A stretch of 7,017 bases of DNA from an uncultured Flavobacteriales bacterium (lineage in GTDB: Bacteria > Bacteroidota > Bacteroidia > Flavobacteriales_D > Sanyastnellaceae), in NCBI GenBank assembly GCA_938003665.1, contig CALKYI010000089.1:1-7017 (forward strand). Direction: 5' to 3'. Position numbers and translations under genes: made by a program. This document shows, in pieces, positions 1 through 6,040 of this stretch. The notes beneath the pieces are model-generated. The model had not been told where the DNA came from. It made no database searches and saw only the letters and a list, made by a program, of their open reading frames with translations. The first letter of the stretch is position 1, and every line of letters starts with the position of its first letter.

Positions 1-24
1 GCTTAAACGTTAATAGGTACGTTG

Positions 25-1380
25 ATGACTAACCCTCACCACGAGCAAATTGCGGCCTTCATGGCCGAAGTGACTGCTCAGAATCCGAATGAACCCGAGT
101 TCATTCAGGCGGTGCAAGAAGTTGCAGAGACCGTCATTCCTTTCATTGCTGACCACCCAAAGTATGCGAAACACCGCATCTTGGAACGCATGGTTGAACC
201 CGAAAGGATCATTATGTTTCGTGTGCCTTGGACCGATGACTCCGGACAAGTGCAGGTCAACAAAGGTTACCGCATCGAGTTCAACTCTGCTATAGGACCC
301 TACAAAGGCGGTCTGCGCTTCCACCCAACGGTCAACCTGAGCGTCTTGAAGTTCCTCGGCTTCGAGCAGGTCTTCAAGAACAGCTTGACGACGCTGCCCA
401 TGGGCGGTGGAAAGGGCGGTTCGAACTTCAACCCCAAAGGGAAGTCCGACAATGAAGTGATGCGCTTCTGCCAGAGTTTCATGACCGAACTGGCCCGCCA
501 CATTGGCCCCAACACCGACGTGCCTGCGGGTGACATCGGCGTGGGCGGCCGTGAGATTGGCTACATGTTTGGCCAGTACAAGCGCCTGCGGAACGAATTC
601 ACTGGCGTGCTGACCGGCAAAGGCCGGAACTGGGGGGGCTCGTTGATTCGTCCGGAAGCCACCGGCTATGGTGCGGTCTACTTCGCTGCCGAAATGCTCG
701 AGACCAAAGGCCAGAATTTCGAAGGCAAACACGTGGTGATTTCCGGCTCAGGAAACGTCGCCCAATACGCTGCAGAGAAGGTGATTCAAATGGGCGGAAA
801 AGTGGTGACGATGTCGGACTCTTCCGGCTACATCCACGAGCCCAATGGCCTGACCATGGAACAGCTCGATTGGATCAAGGACCTGAAAAATGTTCGCCGT
901 GGCCGTGTTTCAGAATTCGCTGATGCCCATGCTTCGGCCTCATTCCACGCGGGAGAACGCCCGTGGGGAGTGGCGTGTGAAGCGGCATTCCCGTGCGCAA
1001 CCCAAAACGAATTGAACGAAGCCGAAGCGAAGCAGCTCATCGCCAACGGATGCCAAGTGGTCGCTGAAGGAGCGAACATGCCATCGACGCCGGAAGCCAT
1101 CGAGGCGTTCCAGGCCGCCAAAGTGCTCTTCGCTCCTGGCAAGGCGTCCAATGCAGGCGGGGTGGCGACCAGCGGCCTCGAGATGTCCCAAAACAGCTTG
1201 CGCATGAATTGGACCCGCGAGGAAGTCGATGAGCGCCTGCTAAATATCATGAAGGACATCCACACGCAATGCGTCACCTACGGCACCGATGCCTCGGGCT
1301 ATGTGGATTATGTCAAGGGTGCCAATATCGCCGGCTTCGTCAAGGTCGCCGATGCGATGATTGACCAGGGCGTGGTGTAA
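25..1380 (+). CDS. gdhA: NADP-type glutamate dehydrogenase
   Basis: This enzyme interconverts 2-oxoglutarate plus ammonium and L-glutamate in the cytoplasm, normally using NADPH for ammonium assimilation. The 451-residue product matches the hexameric small-subunit family (E. coli GdhA is 447) along its whole length. Visible landmarks are the substrate site KGGLRFHP (94-101), the glycine-rich LPMGGGKGGSNF (124-135) with the substrate lysine K130, VPAGDIGVGGRE (167-178) with the catalytic aspartate D170, the dinucleotide loop GSGNVAQ (241-247) followed by SDSSG (264-268), PCATQNEL (323-330), and AEGANMP (347-353). The ending VADAMIDQGVV is close to that of E. coli. I start at the ATG at 25; a TTG at 22 immediately before it is in frame and would add one residue. 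NADP preference is inferred from overall similarity. Residue 319 is Glu where relatives usually have Asp. No terminator is visible before the next gene, 27 bases on. Only 24 bases of upstream sequence are present, so its promoter cannot be judged. Confidence 0.97.
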   Translation: MTNPHHEQIAAFMAEVTAQNPNEPEFIQAVQEVAETVIPFIADHPKYAKHRILERMVEPERIIMFRVPWTDDSGQVQVNKGYRIEFNSAIGPYKGGLRFHPTVNLSVLKFLGFEQVFKNSLTTLPMGGGKGGSNFNPKGKSDNEVMRFCQSFMTELARHIGPNTDVPAGDIGVGGREIGYMFGQYKRLRNEFTGVLTGKGRNWGGSLIRPEATGYGAVYFAAEMLETKGQNFEGKHVVISGSGNVAQYAAEKVIQMGGKVVTMSDSSGYIHEPNGLTMEQLDWIKDLKNVRRGRVSEFADAHASASFHAGERPWGVACEAAFPCATQNELNEAEAKQLIANGCQVVAEGANMPSTPEAIEAFQAAKVLFAPGKASNAGGVATSGLEMSQNSLRMNWTREEVDERLLNIMKDIHTQCVTYGTDASGYVDYVKGANIAGFVKVADAMIDQGVV

Positions 1381-1395
1381 CCCCGCACGTGGCGC

Positions 1396-1403
1396 TATCT
1401 TTG
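1396..1403 (+). promoter_or_regulatory. Bacteroidota -7 promoter box (TATCTTTG)
   Basis: TATCTTTG matches all six fixed positions of the Bacteroidota -7 consensus TAnnTTTG. It lies between the gdhA stop codon and the ATG at 1408, only four bases before that ATG. From the usual distance between this box and the transcription start, the message should begin at or within a few bases of the ATG, so it would be leaderless. A clear -33 TTTG element is not visible: the region 17-23 bases upstream holds only a degenerate GTGGTG at 1372-1377, within the end of gdhA. This box probably drives the five-gene + strand set up to 4990. Confidence 0.6.
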
Positions 1404-1407
1404 TGCC

Positions 1408-1854
1408 ATGATTACTGGATTCCAACACATGCACAGCGCATTGCGCTGGGTCGCTCTTGCATTGCTCGTCGTGACCCTGGTCAAGGCGTGGCAAAACCGC
1501 CAATCGTCCTTCACGGCAGGTCAGGCCAAATTGGGCCTCTTGACCATGATCTCCATGCACACCCAACTCTTGCTGGGTCTGGCCTTGTACATGATGAAAG
1601 GATGGGCGTCGATGCTCGGTCAACCCGGCGTGATGGAGTCGACCGTCATGCGGTTCTTTACCGTGGAACACCTCGTTGGCATGCTGTTGGCCATCTTGTT
1701 TGGAACGTTGGGGCACAGCCTCACCAAGCGGGCGGCATCCGATGACATGAAGCACAAGCGCCAACTGCGGTACTTCGGAATCGCCTTGCTGTTAATCGTC
1801 GCGAGCATTCCTTGGCCATTCCGACCGGGATTCGAGGCCTACGGTTGGTTCTGA
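1408..1854 (+). CDS. Four-helix membrane protein, possible small cytochrome b-like protein
   Basis: The product has 148 residues and four predicted membrane helices at about 11-27, 42-63, 84-103 and 122-138. Histidines sit in or beside three of them: H9 (HSALRW) at the mouth of helix 1, H51 (MHTQLLLGL) in helix 2, H88 (EHLVGM) and H103 (GHS) at the two ends of helix 3. Such spacing could bind haem b, but no ligand pair can be assigned from sequence alone. The N-terminal HSxLRW and C-terminal IPWPFR...GWF segments resemble a family of small Bacteroidota membrane proteins often labelled cytochrome B; that recollection is the only family link I have. Met1 is preferred over Met8 (ATG at 1429) because relatives carry a few residues before HSxLRW. 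The stop overlaps the next start by one base (TGATG), placing it with a cytochrome c lipoprotein and supporting a role in electron transfer. Haem binding is inferred, not shown. Confidence 0.85.
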   Translation: MITGFQHMHSALRWVALALLVVTLVKAWQNRQSSFTAGQAKLGLLTMISMHTQLLLGLALYMMKGWASMLGQPGVMESTVMRFFTVEHLVGMLLAILFGTLGHSLTKRAASDDMKHKRQLRYFGIALLLIVASIPWPFRPGFEAYGWF

Positions 1855-2201
1855 TGATGAACAGAAGTCGGCTAATTGTCGCGGTGGCCGCCGCAGTAGT
1901 CCTCGTGATGGCCGGATGTGGAGGGGCAGATGGCCCGAGCCAAAACAGCAATTCTACGCGTCCATCTGAGGCGAGCATCAAGCGCGCCTACACCATGAAA
2001 TGCTCGCTGTGCCACGGCTCGGACGGCAAACTCATGGCCTCTAAAGCCCCCGACCTCAGCCAATCCACCATGGACCTCGAAAGCCGTATTGCGTTAATCA
2101 CCTACGGAAAAGGCACCATGCCCCCACAAAAAGGAATCCTCGATGCGGCGACCATTCGCGGCATTGCGGAGTACATTGAGACCTTCCGAGACGTCAAGTA
2201 A
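1854..2201 (+). CDS. Cytochrome c lipoprotein, one haem
   Basis: This is a 115-residue exported protein. A basic start (NRSR) and a hydrophobic stretch (about 7-20) lead to MAGC, an acceptable lipobox with the lipidated cysteine at C22. A flexible Ser/Asn-rich linker (about 26-40) follows. The mature domain carries one haem c attachment motif, CSLCH (50-54), then GSDGK, and a GTMPP segment (87-91) in which M89 is the likely sixth iron ligand, as in class I cytochromes c. The C-terminal helix IRGIAEYIETF is typical. It is predicted to be membrane-anchored and to face the periplasm, carrying single electrons. The residues after C22 (GGADG) do not resemble a Bacteroidota surface-export signal. 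The ATG at 1854 is chosen because it yields the signal peptide and overlaps the previous stop; the adjacent ATG at 1857 is equally possible. Upstream in-frame extension to 1812 would lie inside the preceding gene. Its partner oxidase or dehydrogenase is not in the window. Confidence 0.93.
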   Translation: MMNRSRLIVAVAAAVVLVMAGCGGADGPSQNSNSTRPSEASIKRAYTMKCSLCHGSDGKLMASKAPDLSQSTMDLESRIALITYGKGTMPPQKGILDAATIRGIAEYIETFRDVK

Positions 2202-3379
2202 TGCTCGAAAAAAAGCTGCATTCCACTGCCCTCGAACCGGAAACGTGCGTGCTCATTGGACTTGTTCAAAGCCGGGAGACCCGAGAAGAAGTTGCTGAGC
2301 ACCTCGAGGAACTCGCCTTCCTCGCCACAACCGCCGACGCCATCAACAAGCGAACATTTGTGCAAAGCCTTGATCGACCAGACACCCGCACGTTTGTGGG
2401 GAGCGGTAAATTGCAAGAGGTGAAGGAATACGTAGAGGAGTGTGAAATCGACATCCTCATCTTCGACGACGAACTGACGCCGACGCAACTGCGGAATATC
2501 GAACGTGAGATCCCTGAGCGCAAAATCCTCGATCGCCCGAATTGGAGCTTGGCCATCTTTCGGCAGCGAGGCCGAAACCGACACGCCAAGACCCAGGTCG
2601 AATTGGCCCAGTACCAGTACCTCCTGCCCCGCCTGACCAATATGTGGACGCACCTGCAGAAGCAAAAAGGCGGCATCGGGATGAAGGGCCCTGGGGAAAA
2701 AGAAATCGAGACCGACCGACGGATTATCCGCGACCGCATTGCCCATCTGAAAAAGGAATTGAAAGCCATTGACAAGCAAATGGCCACGCAGCGCGGCAAC
2801 CGGGGGGCGCTCGTACGGGTGGCTTTGGTCGGATACACCAACGCGGGCAAAAGCACCCTGATGACCCTGATGTCCAAGAGCGATGTGTTCGCTGAGAACA
2901 AGCTTTTCGCCACCTTGGACACCACCGTTCGCAAGGTGGTGCTGCAAAACCTCCCGTTCCTGTTGAGCGACACAGTGGGCTTCATCCGTAAGCTGCCTCA
3001 CCAACTCATCGAAAGCTTCAAATCCACGTTGGATGAGACGAGAGAGAGCGACCTGCTGCTGCACGTGGTGGATGTGAGTCACCCGCAATTCGAAGACCAC
3101 CTCGCGGTTGTCGAGTCCACGCTCGCCGAAATTGGCAGCGATGACAAGCCCACGATGATTGTCTTCAACAAAGTGGACCGGATCGAAGTGGAACCCTTTG
3201 GGCCGACCCGAGAGGACATCATGGCGGGCATCCGCGAACGTTTTGAACGGGGTGATCGGGAGGTCATCTTCATTTCCGCCAAGAAGAAATGGGGCATGGA
3301 AGAACTGCGCAACGTGGTCTTCGAAGCCGTCAAGGCAATCCACATCAAACGGTACCCCTACCACAATTTCTTGTATTAG
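2201..3379 (+). CDS. hflX: Ribosome-associated GTPase HflX
   Basis: HflX binds the 50S subunit and, in E. coli and others, splits stalled or stress-damaged 70S ribosomes. The 392-residue product has the family layout. The N-terminal nucleotide-binding-like domain (about 15-120) is followed by the helical linker with QVELAQYQYLLPRL (132-145), KGGIGMKGPGE (156-166) and ETDRR (170-174). The GTPase domain has G1 GYTNAGKST (211-219), the switch threonines T241/T242, G3 DTVGF (257-261), G4 NKVD (323-326) and G5 SAK (359-361). All nucleotide-binding motifs are intact, so an active GTPase is expected. The linker segment around 112-128 (IFRQRGRNR) departs from the usual IFAQRAxT consensus. The ATG shares its A with the stop codon of the cytochrome c gene (TAATG), implying translational coupling; no ribosome binding site is visible. 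rbfA follows after 17 bases, so two ribosome-acting proteins sit side by side. Confidence 0.97.
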   Translation: MLEKKLHSTALEPETCVLIGLVQSRETREEVAEHLEELAFLATTADAINKRTFVQSLDRPDTRTFVGSGKLQEVKEYVEECEIDILIFDDELTPTQLRNIEREIPERKILDRPNWSLAIFRQRGRNRHAKTQVELAQYQYLLPRLTNMWTHLQKQKGGIGMKGPGEKEIETDRRIIRDRIAHLKKELKAIDKQMATQRGNRGALVRVALVGYTNAGKSTLMTLMSKSDVFAENKLFATLDTTVRKVVLQNLPFLLSDTVGFIRKLPHQLIESFKSTLDETRESDLLLHVVDVSHPQFEDHLAVVESTLAEIGSDDKPTMIVFNKVDRIEVEPFGPTREDIMAGIRERFERGDREVIFISAKKKWGMEELRNVVFEAVKAIHIKRYPYHNFLY

Positions 3380-3396
3380 TTTCCGACCTTTAGACC

Positions 3397-3735
3397 ATGG
3401 CAGGCATCCGTCAAGAGAAAATGGCCGAACTCATTCGGCGTGATTTGAGCGTGATTTTTCAACGCCAAGCCAATGCTTGGTTTGGGGGCATGTTCATCTC
3501 CGTGACGCAAGTTCGCATGGCACCCGACCTGGGATTGGCCAAGGTCTACCTGAGCTTTATGGCCGTGCCGGACAAGCAAGTCGCATTGGCCGCTGTTCGT
3601 CAAGAAGGCTGGCGGGTGCGTAAAGAATTGGGCGCTAAAATCGGGAAGCAAGTTCGCATTGTGCCCGAGCTGAATTTTTATCTCGACGATAGCCTCGACT
3701 ATTACGAAGCCATCGACCAAGCCCTGAAAAAGTAA
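3397..3735 (+). CDS. rbfA: 30S ribosome-binding factor A
   Basis: RbfA is a small KH-fold protein that binds the immature 30S subunit and helps 16S rRNA processing and late assembly, especially in the cold. The 112-residue product is full length. Family landmarks are the N-terminal RQEKMAELIRRDLSVIFQ helix (5-22), ISVTQVRMAPDLGLAKVYLSF (34-54, the central strands), the helix with RKELGAKIGKQVRIVPEL (75-92), and the conserved end DDSLDYYEAIDQALKK (97-112). Conservation at both ends supports the ATG at 3397. The 17 bases separating it from hflX contain no Shine-Dalgarno sequence and no convincing -7 box, so it is probably transcribed from upstream. The permease gene begins 4 bases after its stop. 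Confidence 0.96.
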   Translation: MAGIRQEKMAELIRRDLSVIFQRQANAWFGGMFISVTQVRMAPDLGLAKVYLSFMAVPDKQVALAAVRQEGWRVRKELGAKIGKQVRIVPELNFYLDDSLDYYEAIDQALKK

Positions 3736-3739
3736 GGGC

Positions 3740-4990
3740 ATGCGACTCCCGATTCGGCTCGCTTGGCGCTACGCGTGGACGCGCAGAAACCGGAGCTTGA
3801 CGCACCTGATTTCGGGTATTTCCATGTTCGTCATTGCCGCCGTCACGGCCGCGATGATCGCCATCCTCAGCGCATTCAACGGCATTGAATCGGTCGTTAC
3901 CGAGCTCTTTGGCACCCTCGATGCCCCCGTCGCCATTGTGCCTGCGGAAGGGGCCGTGGTGCCCAATCGCACCGGCACATGGATTGTGGATCGCTTTGGT
4001 CCCGAGAGCACCAACCCCGTGGTGCAATGCGCTGCGCCAGTGATCGAAGATGAAGCCGTCGTGGCCTGGGGCGACGGCCAGCCGCATGTCGTCACCGTGC
4101 TTGGATTTGACAGCACGATGCTGCAGGCAGCCCCCATCGAATCCACCCTTCGAAGCCAAGTTTGGCGCTCCGAATTCACTGAAGGTGCATCGTGTGTCGC
4201 GCTCGGTCTTGGAGTCCGCAATATGCTCGGCATTGGCAGCTTGGATGCCGAAAAAGGGCTCCCGGCGCTGCAATTCCGCGCGCCCATAAGAGGCAAAAAG
4301 CTCACGCGGTTCAAAGAACGCGCCTTCCACTCGGAATCGGCCTATGCCTGCGATGTGTTCTCCGTCAACGCCGAGATCGATCGCAAATTCACCCTGGCTC
4401 CGTTGGATTTCGCTCGCTCGTTGTTCAAGCGTCCGGAGTCAGTCACCCGCTTCGAATTGGTGTTGGTCGAGAAAGCTAGTGAGCCGGAAGTTGCCCGATT
4501 GATTCAAGACGCCATCGATGCCGCAGGTGAACCGTGGCGGGTGCGCACTCGGGCGGAAAAGAATGCCCTCATCACCCAAACCAACCGAGCTGAAAAGTGG
4601 GCGACGTTTGTCATCTTGAGTTTCATCCTCGTGGTCGCTGCCTTCAACGTGATGGCATCATTGACCATGCTGCTGCTTGAAAAACGCCAAGACATCGAAG
4701 TCCTCAATGCCATGGGCCTCACCGGTTGGCGACTCGAGCAGGTGTTTGCTTGGCAGGGCGTGATGATCAATGCGGTCGGCGGACTGGCCGGTGCAGCCAT
4801 TGGCATTGCACTGGTGCGGGGACAGCAACACTTTGGGTGGGTGAAACTCCAAGGATCGGTCATCCCCGCCTATCCGGTCGAACTGATGACCAGTGATGTT
4901 TTGGGTACCCTCGGGGTTGTGGTCCTTATCGGAGGGATTGGCTCGGGTTGGATGGTCCGCAATTTGGTGCGGCGCTTCGGGGCCGTGTAA
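3740..4990 (+). CDS. ABC transporter permease of the LolC/LolE/FtsX type
   Basis: This 416-residue inner-membrane protein has the one-plus-three helix plan of lipoprotein-releasing and MacB/FtsX permeases. A first helix (about 24-48, containing ISGISMFVIAAVTAA) ends in the family-typical LSAFNGIES. A large periplasmic domain (about 50-285) follows, then three helices at about 288-312, 337-360 and 385-406. The loop LEKRQDIEVLNAMGLTGWRLEQVF (313-336) is the usual contact for the ATPase partner. By analogy it would be half of a transporter that extracts lipoproteins from the inner membrane, but substrate cannot be read from sequence. No LolD-like ATPase gene is nearby, so that subunit must be encoded elsewhere. 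Bacteroidota often carry such a single permease after rbfA (from memory). The ATG lies 4 bases past the rbfA stop. The stop codon directly abuts the stop of the opposing dusB gene. Confidence 0.9.
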   Translation: MRLPIRLAWRYAWTRRNRSLTHLISGISMFVIAAVTAAMIAILSAFNGIESVVTELFGTLDAPVAIVPAEGAVVPNRTGTWIVDRFGPESTNPVVQCAAPVIEDEAVVAWGDGQPHVVTVLGFDSTMLQAAPIESTLRSQVWRSEFTEGASCVALGLGVRNMLGIGSLDAEKGLPALQFRAPIRGKKLTRFKERAFHSESAYACDVFSVNAEIDRKFTLAPLDFARSLFKRPESVTRFELVLVEKASEPEVARLIQDAIDAAGEPWRVRTRAEKNALITQTNRAEKWATFVILSFILVVAAFNVMASLTMLLLEKRQDIEVLNAMGLTGWRLEQVFAWQGVMINAVGGLAGAAIGIALVRGQQHFGWVKLQGSVIPAYPVELMTSDVLGTLGVVVLIGGIGSGWMVRNLVRRFGAV

Positions 4991-5980
4991 TCAGACTGCA
5001 GGCTCGAACGGAATCGTTTCCAGCTCGTCCAACTTGGCCCGGATATCGTCCACACCATCGAGCGTGACCAGCTGCAATCGGTGCTGCTTGAAATCCCGAA
5101 GTCCTTTGAAGTAGTTGGCGTAGTGACGCCTCATTTCGACCACACCCAGGCGTTCGCCTTTCCATTCCACCCCTTTTTCAAAATGCTCACGAGCGGCTGC
5201 CACCCGTTCGGTCATGCCTGGCGGCGGCAGCAATTCACCCGTCGCCATGTAATGCTTCATCTCACGGAAGACCCAAGGAGCACCAATGCTCGCCCGACCG
5301 ATCATGATGCCATCGACGCCAAAGCGGTTGCGGTATTCCACGGCCTTTTGCGGGGAGTCGATATCGCCATTGCCAAAGACTGGGATGTGCATTCGCGGGT
5401 TGTTTTTGACTTCGGCAATCAACGACCAATCGGCCTCGCCTTTGTACATCTGCGCGCGGGTGCGGCCGTGAATGCTGATGGCTTGGATGCCAATGTCCTG
5501 AAGGCGTTCGGCGACCTCGACGATGTACTTGCTGTTGTCGTCCCAACCCAGTCGCGTCTTGACCGTCACCGGCAATGTGCACGTATCAACAATCTCCTTG
5601 GTCATGGCGACCATCTTCGGAATGTCCTGCAAGATGCCCGCCCCAGCACCGCGGCACGCGACCTTCTTGACCGGACAACCATAGTTGATGTCAATGATGT
5701 CCGGTTGGGCTTCCTCGGTAATCGCCGCTGCCTTGCGCATCGAATCGATCTCGCTTCCAAAAATCTGGATGCCAATGGGGCGCTCGTACTCGAAAATATC
5801 CAACTTCGCCCGGCTCTTGGCGGCGTCGCGGATGAGCCCCTCCGAGCTGATGAACTCCGTATACATGACATCGGCTCCGTACTTCTTGCACAGCGCGCGA
5901 AACGGTGGATCGCTTACGTCCTCCATTGGGGCGAGCAAGAAGGGAAATTCTGCGATGTCGATGTCACCTATGCGTACCAC
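4991..5980 (-). CDS. dusB: tRNA-dihydrouridine synthase, DusB type
   Basis: The enzyme reduces specific uridines in the tRNA D-loop to dihydrouridine, using FMN and NADPH. The 329-residue product has the FMN-binding start LLAPMEDVSDPPFRALC (15-31), YTEFISSEGL (40-49), the catalytic cysteine C102 in INYGCPVKKV (98-107), K141 in TVKTRLGW (139-146), HGRTRAQMYKGEADW (171-185), FGNGDI (202-207) and GIMIGRASIGAPW (224-236), which binds the flavin phosphate. I choose the GTG at 5980 (MVRIGDIDI...) because family members begin with a few residues of the type KIGxIxL just before the FMN motif. The reading frame stays open upstream to 6256, but that part has no Dus similarity and overlaps the divergent protease gene. 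A -7 box at 6029-6036 fits this start. DusB rather than another Dus class is inferred from the length and the NYGCPVKKV form. Confidence 0.94.
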   Translation of the reverse strand: MVRIGDIDIAEFPFLLAPMEDVSDPPFRALCKKYGADVMYTEFISSEGLIRDAAKSRAKLDIFEYERPIGIQIFGSEIDSMRKAAAITEEAQPDIIDINYGCPVKKVACRGAGAGILQDIPKMVAMTKEIVDTCTLPVTVKTRLGWDDNSKYIVEVAERLQDIGIQAISIHGRTRAQMYKGEADWSLIAEVKNNPRMHIPVFGNGDIDSPQKAVEYRNRFGVDGIMIGRASIGAPWVFREMKHYMATGELLPPPGMTERVAAAREHFEKGVEWKGERLGVVEMRRHYANYFKGLRDFKQHRLQLVTLDGVDDIRAKLDELETIPFEPAV

Positions 5981-6028
5981 GTGATTGCGTTTGTGTCTTT
6001 TCGGCGAAATTGCGCGTGAAAGCACGCA

Positions 6029-6036
6029 CAAAATTA
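6029..6036 (-). promoter_or_regulatory. dusB: Bacteroidota -7 box of the dusB promoter (TAATTTTG)
   Basis: Read on the minus strand, 6036 to 6029 is TAATTTTG, matching every fixed position of TAnnTTTG. A TTTG at 6062-6059 lies 22 bases further upstream, within the accepted spacing for the -33 element. Transcription would start near 6022-6025, giving dusB a leader of about 42-45 bases before the GTG at 5980. The -33 element lies inside the first codons of the divergent protease gene. Confidence 0.6.
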
Positions 6037-6040
6037 CACC

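Noticed and set aside
18..24. TACGTTG immediately before the gdhA start as a -7 box
   Set aside because: It lacks one T of the consensus and touches the ATG, which would place the transcription start inside the coding region.
10..732. 240-codon minus-strand open frame opposite gdhA
   Set aside because: It lies antisense to the conserved first half of glutamate dehydrogenase and has no family features.
1812..1853. Upstream start for the cytochrome c lipoprotein
   Set aside because: Starting there would add 14 residues before the signal peptide and overlap the preceding gene by over 40 bases; the start at 1854 gives a normal lipoprotein signal.
2102..3364. 420-codon open frame on the minus strand opposite hflX
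   Set aside because: It is entirely antisense to a clear hflX gene, and its sequence is rich in His, Gln and Phe as expected of a complementary-frame shadow in GC-rich DNA. No domain is recognisable.
3377..3396. Possible -7 box between hflX and rbfA
   Set aside because: The best matches (TTAGTTTC, GACCTTTA) each miss two fixed positions, including the final G, so there is no support for a separate rbfA promoter.
5081..6019. 312-codon open frame on the plus strand opposite dusB
   Set aside because: It mirrors the dusB coding frame and has no recognisable motif; the minus strand carries all the Dus catalytic residues.
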